DNA of 64,000 bases from Bifidobacterium myosotis. GTDB taxonomy: Bacteria; Actinomycetota; Actinomycetes; Actinomycetales; Bifidobacteriaceae. The notes under the pieces are model-generated. The model did not search any database. It was not told the DNA's origin and saw only the letters and a program-made list of their open reading frames with translations. The position numbers and the translations under genes were made by a program. The DNA lies in the NCBI RefSeq assembly GCF_002259745.1, contig NZ_MWWW01000006.1, positions 21,715-85,714 on the forward strand. The letters run 5' to 3'. Within the stretch, counting starts at the first letter, position 1. The number at the start of each line of letters is the position of its first letter. This document shows, one piece after another, positions 48,507 through 56,829 of the stretch.

Positions 48507-51500
48507 CTACTTGGAGGAGATGCCGGCCGGAGCGGCCACGGACTTCGCGCCGCGGACGCGCACGGTGATGTAGCCGACCACGCCGCCTGCGGTGACCACG
48601 CCGGTGACGGCGATTGCGGCAATGTAGGCCGCACGCCACCAGGTCATGACGTTCTCGGTGTGGGTGGTGGAGTTCACGCCGTTCATGGCGTTGGAGTTGG
48701 CGAGCGCCCACAGCGCATAGTGGACGTTCTGCTTGATGGCCAGCAGCATGTTACGGTCCTTGGACAGCGTGTCCGCATCCCAGTAGGTCACACCCTGGTT
48801 GCCGAAGCCGCAGAACGCGGTGGTTCCGGCGAGCACGGACTCCTTCGGCGCGGCGTGCGGCGACACGGACGTGAAGTCGGTGACGTTGTAGCCGGTGAAG
48901 CCCCACTCGTTGCGCAGGATGTTCACCATCACGCCGGCATTGGCGGACGAGGCCACGGCGCCGATGCGGTTGTAGGAGGTCATCACGCCGAGCGCACCCT
49001 GCGTGTAGGCGTCCGCCTTGGAGTCATCCGTCTCGAACGAGGCCGGCTTGCCCTTACCCTCGATGAGCTGCTGCAGGTTGCGCAGCTCCATCTCGCGGGC
49101 CTTCTGCTCGTTCATGAAGACGGCGATGCCGGAGCGGTTGATCTCCTGGTCGTTGAACGCGATGTGCTTGACGTTGACCAGCGTGCCCTTGGACTGGGCG
49201 CCCTGCACGGCGGCGGAGCCGATGTAGCCGGACAGGATCGGGTCCTCGGAGTAGTACTCCACGCCGCGGCCGTTGTAGGCGTGACGGTGCAGGTTCGCGG
49301 CCGGGCCGATGATGATCGGCAGGTTGAACACGAGGCTTGATTCGCCGATGATCAGTTCGCCGTTGCGGTAGGCCAGCTCCTTGTTCCAGCTGTAGGCGAG
49401 GTTGGTCGGCGACGGGGCGACGCGGGAGGTCTTGTTCGCGTAGGCCTCGTCCTTGGCATCGGAGAACGCCTTGCCCTGATACTGGCCCTCGGACAGGGTG
49501 TGCGAGTCGGAGCCGCCGGGGCCGTCGTCGGAGGTCATGTCCTGCAGACCGACGGATTCGATGCCGCCGATCATGTGGAACGCGTTCTCGGCGAACGACA
49601 TGAACTCCTTGACGGAGACCTTGGAGGTCAGCTCGTCCCAGCGTTCGTCGTCGAAGGCGGCGCCCTTCATATCGTTGATGGTCAGGTCGCTGGCGGACTT
49701 GTCGCCGATGGTGATGTCGGAGACGTCGTCGTTGGTGGCCAGCTCGATGAAATCATTGTTGAGCAGCTTGGAGACCTCGCTGCCGGCGGTCAGGCCGGAA
49801 TAGGTCTTCGGGAAGGTGCCGTTCCAGTCGGAACGGGTCAGGTACGTGACCGTGCCGTCCTCGAACGAGTTGTAGTCCATCGAGTAGTCGCCGTCGGAGA
49901 GCTGGTTGGTGATCGCAGTGCCCGTGTCGGAGGTGGAGAACGTCGCCGCGTCCACGTCGCCGTCCCACGTCCACTGGTAGGTCTTGGACTTGTCGCCGGC
50001 GGCGGTCATGCCGTCGGACTCGTCGTAGCCTTGGGCGGCGAGCACGTTGTTGAGCGCGTCGTGCGCGTCGTCGCCGATGGCGAAGTAGTAGTCGCCAGGA
50101 TCGACGATGTAGGTCTTGGCCTTGTTGGCGTCGTAGCTGGCGATGTTCGTCATGTCGACGTCCATCGTGATGGTCTGCTTCTCGCCCGGCTTCAGGGAGT
50201 CGGTCTTCTCGAAGTCCATGAGCTGGATCGCGGACTTCTCCACGCCGTTCTTCTTGTCGTAGTCGGTGTACGGCACGGAGGCGTAGAGCTGGATGACGGA
50301 CTTGCCGGCCACGTCACCGGTGTTCTCGGTGGTGACGGTGACGGTCGCGGTCTTCTTGTCGCCGGAGATCTCGACCTTGTCAAGCGTCTGTTTGAACGTG
50401 GTGTAGCTCAGGCCGGTGCCGAAGGGGTAGACGACCTCGTTGGCGTAGTCCCAGGTGCCGTCCTTGGTGGCGACGGTGCCGTCCGTGTTCGAGTACGTGC
50501 CGGCCGAGGCCTCCTCGCCGCCGTTGCCCATGACGATGTCCGCGTAGCGGGTCTCGTAGTAACGGTAGCCGGTGTAGATGCCTTCGGATTCGATGAGGTA
50601 GGAGTTGACGGCCGCGTCCTCGGAGAAGTCGGAGGCGTTCGACCACGGGATGTCGCCGAAGTTCTGCATGGCCGGCGACACGGCCGCGTTGGTGACCATC
50701 ACGTCGCCCAAGTGGGCGGACGGCGAGACGGTGCCGTTGAGCACATCGGCCACGGAGTAGAAGCCGTAGGAGCCGGGCAGGCCAACCCACAGGATCGCGT
50801 CGATCTTCGGGTCGTTCTTGAGGTTGGAGATCTCCATCGCGTTGGCCGAGTTGACGAGCACGATGACCTTGTCGAAGTTGGCCTCGGCCTCCTTGACCAA
50901 CGCCATCTCCTCATCCGAAAGGCTCAGGATGTTGCCGTTCGCGGTGTGCACACCGTCGGCCAGACCGTCCTCGCCGATGTTGTACGCGCCGTTCTCGCCG
51001 CCCGGGCGGCCGACGACCACGATGGCGGCGTCGTTGTAGTCCTTGTACTGGGAGTTGTAGTCGGGGTTGAGCTGGGCGAGCTCGTCAAGGCTCAGCTCGG
51101 ACGGATCGTCGTACTTGGTGATCTCCGCGTATTCCGGGATGATGCCGCTGCCGAACTGCGGCGTGGTCCACTTCTTGTCCTTGAAGTATTCCTGATAGGC
51201 CTTGAGCATCGACGGGTTGATGTCGAAACCGGACTCCTTGAACGCGTCGGTGATCTCCACGGTGGAGTTGCCGTCGGCGATCGATCCGCCGGAGCTGCCG
51301 TACACCGGGGCGTAGCTGCGCACGCCGAACATGGTGATCTTCGCGTTCTTGGAGATCGGCAGCGCGTCGTTGCTGTTCTTCAGCAGTGCGAAGGTCTCCT
51401 GCGCCTCCTCCTTGGCGAAGGCCTTCCAGCCCTCGTACGCCTCCTTGGCGGACTTGAATTCGGACTGGTAGGTCCAGCTGTTGCCGCCGTCCGCGGACTG

Positions 51501-51650
51501 GTCGGTCACCGTGCGCTGGCTGCGGGTGCCGGCGAATGCGTCAAGCGACGTGCGATAGGTCTCCATGATCGATCCCGCCATGATGGCGACGGCGAGGAGC
51601 AACGCGCCGATGGCGGTGAGTCCCCGCCACAAGTTCGTTCGTTTGAACAT
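48507..51650 (-). CDS. Membrane-anchored GH3 glycosidase with reversed domain order
   Basis: 1047 residues. TM helix at 10-30; then the GH3 C-terminal-type sandwich domain first (EAQETFALLKNSNDALPISK, GRPGGENGAYNIGEDGLADG, SAHLGDVMV), a fibronectin-III-like domain (LKPGEKQTITMDVDMTNI), then the GH3 TIM-barrel domain (DGPGGSD, GPAANLHRHAYNGRGVEYYSEDP, KHIAFNDQE). Nucleophile Asp925 lies in WGFTGYNVTDFTS, followed by a C-terminal TM helix (about 1000-1024). Reversed order is known for some beta-glucosidases of gut bacteria. Two anchors place the catalytic part outside the cell. Start at 51650 follows AAGGAGG. Confidence 0.9.
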   Translation of the reverse strand: MFKRTNLWRGLTAIGALLLAVAIMAGSIMETYRTSLDAFAGTRSQRTVTDQSADGGNSWTYQSEFKSAKEAYEGWKAFAKEEAQETFALLKNSNDALPISKNAKITMFGVRSYAPVYGSSGGSIADGNSTVEITDAFKESGFDINPSMLKAYQEYFKDKKWTTPQFGSGIIPEYAEITKYDDPSELSLDELAQLNPDYNSQYKDYNDAAIVVVGRPGGENGAYNIGEDGLADGVHTANGNILSLSDEEMALVKEAEANFDKVIVLVNSANAMEISNLKNDPKIDAILWVGLPGSYGFYSVADVLNGTVSPSAHLGDVMVTNAAVSPAMQNFGDIPWSNASDFSEDAAVNSYLIESEGIYTGYRYYETRYADIVMGNGGEEASAGTYSNTDGTVATKDGTWDYANEVVYPFGTGLSYTTFKQTLDKVEISGDKKTATVTVTTENTGDVAGKSVIQLYASVPYTDYDKKNGVEKSAIQLMDFEKTDSLKPGEKQTITMDVDMTNIASYDANKAKTYIVDPGDYYFAIGDDAHDALNNVLAAQGYDESDGMTAAGDKSKTYQWTWDGDVDAATFSTSDTGTAITNQLSDGDYSMDYNSFEDGTVTYLTRSDWNGTFPKTYSGLTAGSEVSKLLNNDFIELATNDDVSDITIGDKSASDLTINDMKGAAFDDERWDELTSKVSVKEFMSFAENAFHMIGGIESVGLQDMTSDDGPGGSDSHTLSEGQYQGKAFSDAKDEAYANKTSRVAPSPTNLAYSWNKELAYRNGELIIGESSLVFNLPIIIGPAANLHRHAYNGRGVEYYSEDPILSGYIGSAAVQGAQSKGTLVNVKHIAFNDQEINRSGIAVFMNEQKAREMELRNLQQLIEGKGKPASFETDDSKADAYTQGALGVMTSYNRIGAVASSANAGVMVNILRNEWGFTGYNVTDFTSVSPHAAPKESVLAGTTAFCGFGNQGVTYWDADTLSKDRNMLLAIKQNVHYALWALANSNAMNGVNSTTHTENVMTWWRAAYIAAIAVTGVVTAGGVVGYITVRVRGAKSVAAPAGISSK

Positions 51651-51700
51651 CTCATCCTCCTTGAATATCTGGGCGCCCCACTGTGCGCGCCTTCGGTTCA

Positions 51701-51729
51701 AGTCTCGGATGGGTGCGGCCACCGCTCAA
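51701..51729 (-). promoter_or_regulatory. Candidate GH3 promoter
   Basis: Reading on the minus strand, TTGAGC (51729-51724), 17 bp, GAGACT (51706-51701). Both hexamers are suboptimal, as expected of an activator-dependent promoter; it ends 10 bp downstream of the LytTR direct repeats. Confidence 0.45.
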
Positions 51730-51739
51730 ATGCCGTTGC

Positions 51740-51769
51740 GTGAACGGTCGTTTTCGCGGGGTGAACGGC
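51740..51769 (-). promoter_or_regulatory. LytTR-type direct repeats (AgrA-like site)
   Basis: Minus strand GCCGTTCAC (51769-51761) and ACCGTTCAC (51748-51740), starts 21 bp apart. Eight or nine of nine bases fit the LytTR consensus (T/A)(A/C)(C/A)GTTN(A/G)(T/C), and the spacing is the standard one for AgrA-class dimers. About 90 nt upstream of the GH3 start. Confidence 0.7.
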
Positions 51770-51848
51770 ACCGGGCTCGGGTGGCGGGTGTATGCCCGAC
51801 CAGATGGCGGGAGCATTGGAAAACCGGTGACAGGCAGATAGGCACCCG

Positions 51849-53153
51849 TCACCGGCCGGCATCGGCGTCACGCAGCGGGAGGATCACGGTCAGCCGGAAG
51901 ACCCCTCCCCTCGCGGATATGGCCATCGTGCCATCGTATTGCTCGGCGATCATGCGCATCGAACGGGTGCCGAACCCGTGGTACCGGGCATCGTCCTTGG
52001 AGGTGCGGGGCAGCCCGTCCTCGAAGGTCAGATCGCCGGCGAACGGGTTCTCGACGCGGATCATCACCATGCCCTTATCCCGCCGCACACGCACCGAGAT
52101 GTACCGGTCCTCGCCGGCGTCGAGCCGCGCGACCGCCTCCAGCGCGTTGTCGATCGCGTTGCCGAACAACGAGTACAGGTCCACCGGATTCATGAAGGCG
52201 AGCAGCGAACCGTCAATCATCCGGTCGAAACGGATGCCCTGCTGTTCGCATTCCATCGATTTCTGCGCCATGAGCACGTCCAACGTCTCATTGCCCGTGC
52301 GCACCGAGGCGTCATACATGTCGACCAGCCCGGACAGCTCCCTGACCTGGTCATCGGATATGGCCGCGCCAAGTGAGGCGATCTGCTTTTTGAGATCATG
52401 GGTCTTCACGTTGATGAGGTCGATGGTCGCCTTCGATGCGGCCATCTGCTGCTTCTGCTGGCGGAGCAGCTCGCGCATCACCTCGCCGTCCGACCGGGCG
52501 ACCTGATTGATGACTATTTCGATGGCGAGCTGCATCACGAAGACGCAGGTGACCAGGTCGAACGCGCTGAATATCCCGAAGGCGGCCGGCCCCACCTGCG
52601 AACCGACCATCGCGTTGAACAGGTTCGTGAAGACGCTGATGCACAGCAGCATGCCGAACAGGAGCATCAGCACCGAGCGCCCCGCCAATGCGGAGGTCTG
52701 TTTGCACACCAGAGGCCTGGCGAAGCACCAGTACCCGATCACGAAGAACGGGATCTGCATCAGCGCATACACGTACGTGTCGATCCAGGAGGCGTCCTCC
52801 CAGAAATAGTGGAGCCATGTGGAGGCGAGCCGGGCACCCCGGTACACGAAATGCTGGAGGGTGCCGCCCATCACGAAGTAGAACACGGCCTGACGCATGT
52901 TGACGCGCCAGCACAGGGCGATCCACACGGTGTACGTCACGTAGGCGAGCATGTTCTCCGCGCTGACCGTCCACAGATTGACCGGCACCAGCAGCCGCCA
53001 GAGGCCGGAGCCGACGAGCAGCGCCGCCATGCCGAGACCGAAGCGGGCCGCGAACCCCGGACGGCGTTCCAGCCACCAGGTGAACATCAGCGTGGTGATC
53101 AGCAGTTCGAACACCATGCCGTTCGCGTCGAAGAACCGTATGATCTGCCCCAT
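51849..53153 (-). CDS. AgrC-like sensor histidine kinase (HPK10)
   Basis: 434 residues. Six or seven TM helices occupy 1-215; then a coiled region, phospho-acceptor His252 in NVKTHDLKKQIASL, and a GHKL ATPase domain with NAIDNALEAVARL (N box) and GFGTRSMRMIAEQYDG (G box). This is the HPK10 layout of peptide-sensing kinases (AgrC, ComD). No agrB/agrD-type signal gene is visible nearby. Start follows GAGGG, 10 bp after the regulator stop. Confidence 0.9.
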   Translation of the reverse strand: MGQIIRFFDANGMVFELLITTLMFTWWLERRPGFAARFGLGMAALLVGSGLWRLLVPVNLWTVSAENMLAYVTYTVWIALCWRVNMRQAVFYFVMGGTLQHFVYRGARLASTWLHYFWEDASWIDTYVYALMQIPFFVIGYWCFARPLVCKQTSALAGRSVLMLLFGMLLCISVFTNLFNAMVGSQVGPAAFGIFSAFDLVTCVFVMQLAIEIVINQVARSDGEVMRELLRQQKQQMAASKATIDLINVKTHDLKKQIASLGAAISDDQVRELSGLVDMYDASVRTGNETLDVLMAQKSMECEQQGIRFDRMIDGSLLAFMNPVDLYSLFGNAIDNALEAVARLDAGEDRYISVRVRRDKGMVMIRVENPFAGDLTFEDGLPRTSKDDARYHGFGTRSMRMIAEQYDGTMAISARGGVFRLTVILPLRDADAGR

Positions 53154-53163
53154 GGCGACGCCC

Positions 53164-53889
53164 TCACAACACGGTGCCGTCGGCCATGCCGGCGGCCAGA
53201 TCGGTCATGAAGGTCTTTTTGTAGGTTCGTCCGATGGCGATCGTCTCACCTCCGCCGAGCGTGAGGTCATTGCCCTGAACGGCAACGATGTGCCGGATGT
53301 TGACCACGAACGCCTTGCTGCACCGGAGGAATCCGCGTTGACCGATCTTGTCCACCACATCCTGCAACGATCCGCTGCCGGTGACGATGCCGGACTCCGT
53401 GTGGTAGATCAGGCTGTGATCGCGCACCTCGATGTATTCGATGTCACGCAGCAGTACACGTCTGGTGCCGCCGCGCTGCATGATCATCACCGCGGCCGAC
53501 TCCTCCTCGCGTATGGCGATGGCCCGGCCGAGCTTGCGCTCGAAATCCGGATAGGCGAATGGCTTGATGATGTAGTCGAGCGCATCGACCTCATAGCCTT
53601 TGGCCGCGAACTGCGCCATGTTCGTCACGAAGACGAGTATGGTCTCCGAATCGAGGACGCGCAGTCGGCGCGCCGCCTCCATGCCGTCCATATTCGGCAT
53701 CTCGATATCCATGAACACGATGTCCCACACCGGTTTGTACGGGTCCAGGAACGCTGTCGGTTCACCGAACACGGTCACATTGAACCGCACGCCCTCATGC
53801 GTTTGCTCATACCGCTCCAGACAGGCCCGGAGCCTCGCCACCGCATTGTCGTCATCCTCGACCACCGCCACCGTGAACATGCGCCGCAT
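53164..53889 (-). CDS. LytTR response regulator (AgrA-like)
   Basis: 241 residues. Receiver domain with VVEDDDN, phospho-acceptor Asp61 in IVFMDIEMPNMDG and Lys in YIIKPFAYPDF; then a LytTR DNA-binding domain (VLLRDIEYIEVRDHSLIYH, FLRCSKAFVVNIRHI, LTLGGGETIAIGRTYKKTF). Start at 53889 follows GGAGGG; ATG at 53880 is possible. Cotranscribed with the kinase. Predicted target: the direct repeats upstream of GH3. Confidence 0.92.
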   Translation of the reverse strand: MRRMFTVAVVEDDDNAVARLRACLERYEQTHEGVRFNVTVFGEPTAFLDPYKPVWDIVFMDIEMPNMDGMEAARRLRVLDSETILVFVTNMAQFAAKGYEVDALDYIIKPFAYPDFERKLGRAIAIREEESAAVMIMQRGGTRRVLLRDIEYIEVRDHSLIYHTESGIVTGSGSLQDVVDKIGQRGFLRCSKAFVVNIRHIVAVQGNDLTLGGGETIAIGRTYKKTFMTDLAAGMADGTVL

Positions 53890-53951
53890 ACTCCCTCCGC
53901 CGTCCATGCCGAACATATCCACCATACCGGTTCGGAGGACAGCCCGGGGCG

Positions 53952-55592
53952 TCAGCGGCCGAGCGACTCCATAAGCCGTGTGAATTCCGGGGTTTCGTCG
54001 GCATCGAACGGATCGAGGAGCACGGCTTCGTGGCGTTGGGGGGCGGTCACGGTCAGGTGCGTCCAATCGGCGGAGAATTGGGCGCCGGCGGCGAGGGCGG
54101 CGGTCACAAACCGGCCGCGCAGGGCGGCTCGGGTATCGGCGGGCGGCTCATGGATGGCGCGCTCGACGTCCGACGTCGTCACCAGCTCCCGCAGCTGTCC
54201 GCGCGAGACCAGCGAGTCGTACAGCCGGCCGTTGGCGATGTCATGGTAGTCCAGTTCGAACTGTTCCAATTGCGCGAACGTCGCGTCGGGGCGGCGGCGT
54301 TTCAGCGCATCGAGCACACGCTTCTTGGCGATCCAGTCCACACGGTCGGCGAGATCATCGATACGGCCGTCCCTCAGCGCGTCCAGCGCGGAGCGCCATT
54401 CGGCGATGACGTGCGACGGTCCGGCATCCGACGCCAACGGACCGATGCCGTCTACGGCCGCACCATCCCGCCCGTCGTCCTCCAGAGCATCCATGTGCTG
54501 CCCGACGAAGCGCTCCACAATCGCCAGGTACCGGTACTGGATGTCCAGTGCGGTCGGCATATCGGTGCGATCAACGGCGTCACCATTACCGTCACCGTCA
54601 CTATCACTATCAGCGGCACCAGGAATCGAATCCACGATCGAGCCGGAATCCGTATCCGGACGCTCATGCGGCAGCGACTCCCCTACCGCCCGATACGCAG
54701 CCGGGTCGGCAAGGGCGAGTCGGGCCTTGCGACAGGTCACGTCGTGGCTGACCGCGCGATTGGCCGCGCCGGCGTCGGCCAGAGCGCACGCCTCGAAGCC
54801 GCTCGGCACACCGCGTCGGGCCGCCTCCTCGATCACGCACAGCACGAGGTGGGTCACGGCGAGTTTCATCCATGTGGCCCATTGCGAACGGTTCGAGTCG
54901 CCGATGATGACATGCAGGCGGCGGAAGGAGTCCGGATCGGCGTGCGGTTCGTCGCGCGTGTTGACCATTGGGCGTGAGCGCGTGGTGGCCGAGGAAACGG
55001 CCTCGTCGAGGAAATCGGCCCGCTGGGTGATCTGGAAGCCGTCCGGGGTCATGCGGCCGGCCCCGGTATAGAGCTGGCGTGTGATGAGGAACGGCAGCAG
55101 CTGGTGCTCGATGGCCTCCAACGGCACGAAGCGGCGGACCAGATAGTTCTCATGGCATCCGAAGGCGTGCCCTGCGGAATCCACATTGTTCTTGAACACA
55201 TGGATGGTGGCGTGTTCGCCGTACGACTCGCGCAGTTTCGTCTGCGCCTTCAGGGCGAGGTTCCGCATCACCCGTTCGCCGGCGAGGTCCTGCACCAACG
55301 CTTCGCGTGGGTAGCGGGCCTCGGCAGTGGCGTATTCGGGATGCGAGCCGACATCGAGATACAGGCGGGAGCCGTTGGACAGGTAGGTGTTGGTGGACCG
55401 GGACCGCGAGACGATGGGCTGGAACATGGTCATCGCCACCTGCCCGGCGTCCACGGGCCTGCTGGCACCGGTGACCGCCACGCCGTATTCGGTTTCGACG
55501 CCGAAAATACGGCAGAACCCGTCCATCTCCGCCGATGGCACGGGTTCCGCAGCGTGGAGGCTTCTGGTGCCGCTGTCACGCAGCTGGGGCAT
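53952..55592 (-). CDS. pafA: Pup--protein ligase PafA
   Basis: 546 residues. Joins the C-terminal Glu of Pup to substrate lysines. Glutamine-synthetase-like fold with catalytic-site start RIFGVETEYGVAV, nucleotide loop YLSNGSRLYLDVGSHPEYATAE, HVFKNNVDSAGHAFGCHENYLV and the C-terminal EFTRLMESL. The ATG at 55592 shares a base with the pup stop (TGATG), so it is translationally coupled; a start at 55526 (MDGFCRIFG) is the alternative. A Ser/Asp/Gly-rich insert (about 335-370) is not usual. Confidence 0.95.
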   Translation of the reverse strand: MPQLRDSGTRSLHAAEPVPSAEMDGFCRIFGVETEYGVAVTGASRPVDAGQVAMTMFQPIVSRSRSTNTYLSNGSRLYLDVGSHPEYATAEARYPREALVQDLAGERVMRNLALKAQTKLRESYGEHATIHVFKNNVDSAGHAFGCHENYLVRRFVPLEAIEHQLLPFLITRQLYTGAGRMTPDGFQITQRADFLDEAVSSATTRSRPMVNTRDEPHADPDSFRRLHVIIGDSNRSQWATWMKLAVTHLVLCVIEEAARRGVPSGFEACALADAGAANRAVSHDVTCRKARLALADPAAYRAVGESLPHERPDTDSGSIVDSIPGAADSDSDGDGNGDAVDRTDMPTALDIQYRYLAIVERFVGQHMDALEDDGRDGAAVDGIGPLASDAGPSHVIAEWRSALDALRDGRIDDLADRVDWIAKKRVLDALKRRRPDATFAQLEQFELDYHDIANGRLYDSLVSRGQLRELVTTSDVERAIHEPPADTRAALRGRFVTAALAAGAQFSADWTHLTVTAPQRHEAVLLDPFDADETPEFTRLMESLGR

Positions 55593-55789
55593 CACTCGCC
55601 GCCCTTTTGCACGAAGCTGTTGACGTATTCCTCGGCGTTGGTCTCCAACGTGGATTCGATGTCGTCGAGGATGTCGTCGAGCGCGTCGGATTGGTCCTGC
55701 GTCTGATCCTGAGACTGGACGGCGGCTTGCGCCTCCTCGTCATGGGCTTCATTGGATTGGGCTTGCGGTTGTTCGAATTGCTGTGGCAT
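55592..55789 (-). CDS. pup: Prokaryotic ubiquitin-like protein Pup
   Basis: 65 residues: Gln/Ala/Glu-rich disordered N-terminus, coiled region [20 protein letters not shown], and the terminal [13 protein letters not shown]. The last residue is Glu rather than Gln, so no deamidation by Dop is needed before ligation. Ends one base into pafA. Confidence 0.97.
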   Translation of the reverse strand: MPQQFEQPQAQSNEAHDEEAQAAVQSQDQTQDQSDALDDILDDIESTLETNAEEYVNSFVQKGGE

Positions 55790-55865
55790 GATGCTTTCTT
55801 TTGTTCTTATTGTTCGTGCTGTTCTTGCTGATTGCGCTGTTGCGACTGTGACAAGGCGTCCGCCA

Positions 55866-55890
55866 GCTCCCCTCAGCGAGGGGAGCCGAT
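55866..55890. repeat. REP-like unit between pup and the phosphatase-like gene
   Basis: Single AGCTCCCCTCAGCGAGGGG-type hairpin, same family as the cluster at 44711-45070, upstream of pup. Confidence 0.75.
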
Positions 55891-55942
55891 CGGGAGAGCC
55901 TATGTCATCTAAAACCGGCTGAAAAACCAGCTGACTTCGCCG

Positions 55943-56800
55943 TTACTTCAGGTACTGCATGAGCTCGCGGACGATGAGCCCATTGGTGGCCACCACGTCG
56001 TTGTCATGACGCCAGTGGATGCGGTCGCCGTTCCATCGGCCGAGCGTGCCCTGGGCCTCCCACACCACCACGGTTCCGGCGGCGATGGCGGGGATGTCCC
56101 ACACATGCAGCATCGGCTCGAAGTAGGCATCGTACGTGCCGTCGGCCACCTTGCACAAGTCGAGCGAGGCCGGTCCCACGCGCTTGATGTCCGCCGGACG
56201 TCCGGCCAGCGCGGAGGCCACGTCGAGCGCGCGCTGCGACTCGCCCGGAATGAAGGACATACCATAGCTCAATACGGAGCCGTCGAGCGAGGCGGTCATC
56301 GACGGAACGACCTTATCGCGCTTCTCCCCCACCGAGGTCTTGTGGATGCGCACGGCGCCGGCGCCACGGGCGGCCAGATAGGTCAGGCCGAGCGCCGGGG
56401 CATGCACCACACCGAGGATGGGCTTGGGCTCGCGGTTCTCGTCGAATTCGAACAGTGCGACGGTGAGCGTCCATTCGCTCATGCGCCGAGTGTAGTTGAT
56501 CACGCCGTCGATCTTGCCGATGTACCAGTAGCGCTGGCCCGGCCGACTTTCGGCGGGACGGGTGGTCCAGAAGCCATCGAAGTGGGCGACGTCCGCAAGA
56601 CGGGTGCTCATGAAGCGCAGGATCTTGCCATCGACCTCAAGTTTGAGGTAGCTGTTGCCCTCCGCTCCCGTAATGGAAACGAGGTTCTTCGGGTTGAGCT
56701 GGTCCTGCAGGGCGTGCTGCCCCGCCTCCTCGAGCAGACCGGCGACCTTGAGCGCCAGGCTTCGCAGATACTGCGGCGTCTCTTCACGTGTGTCTTCCAT
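55943..56800 (-). CDS. Inositol-monophosphatase-like protein with degraded metal site
   Basis: 285 residues with the fold pattern of IMPase/HisN proteins: VVHAPALGLTYLAARGAGA, GPASLDLCKVADGTYDAYFE and HVWDIPAIAAGTVVVWEAQG. Two of the three metal motifs are changed. The DPxDGT box reads GKIDGV (95-100), losing the first Asp and the Thr, and the GEE box before it is absent (HFDGFWTTRP). It may therefore be a pseudoenzyme or have altered chemistry. It sits inside the Pup locus, 29 bp after dop, on the same strand. Start at 56800 follows GGAGA; ATG at 56821 is the alternative. Confidence 0.8.
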   Translation of the reverse strand: MEDTREETPQYLRSLALKVAGLLEEAGQHALQDQLNPKNLVSITGAEGNSYLKLEVDGKILRFMSTRLADVAHFDGFWTTRPAESRPGQRYWYIGKIDGVINYTRRMSEWTLTVALFEFDENREPKPILGVVHAPALGLTYLAARGAGAVRIHKTSVGEKRDKVVPSMTASLDGSVLSYGMSFIPGESQRALDVASALAGRPADIKRVGPASLDLCKVADGTYDAYFEPMLHVWDIPAIAAGTVVVWEAQGTLGRWNGDRIHWRHDNDVVATNGLIVRELMQYLK

Positions 56801-56829
56801 AGTTCTCCAGTCTATCGGCATCGATTACG

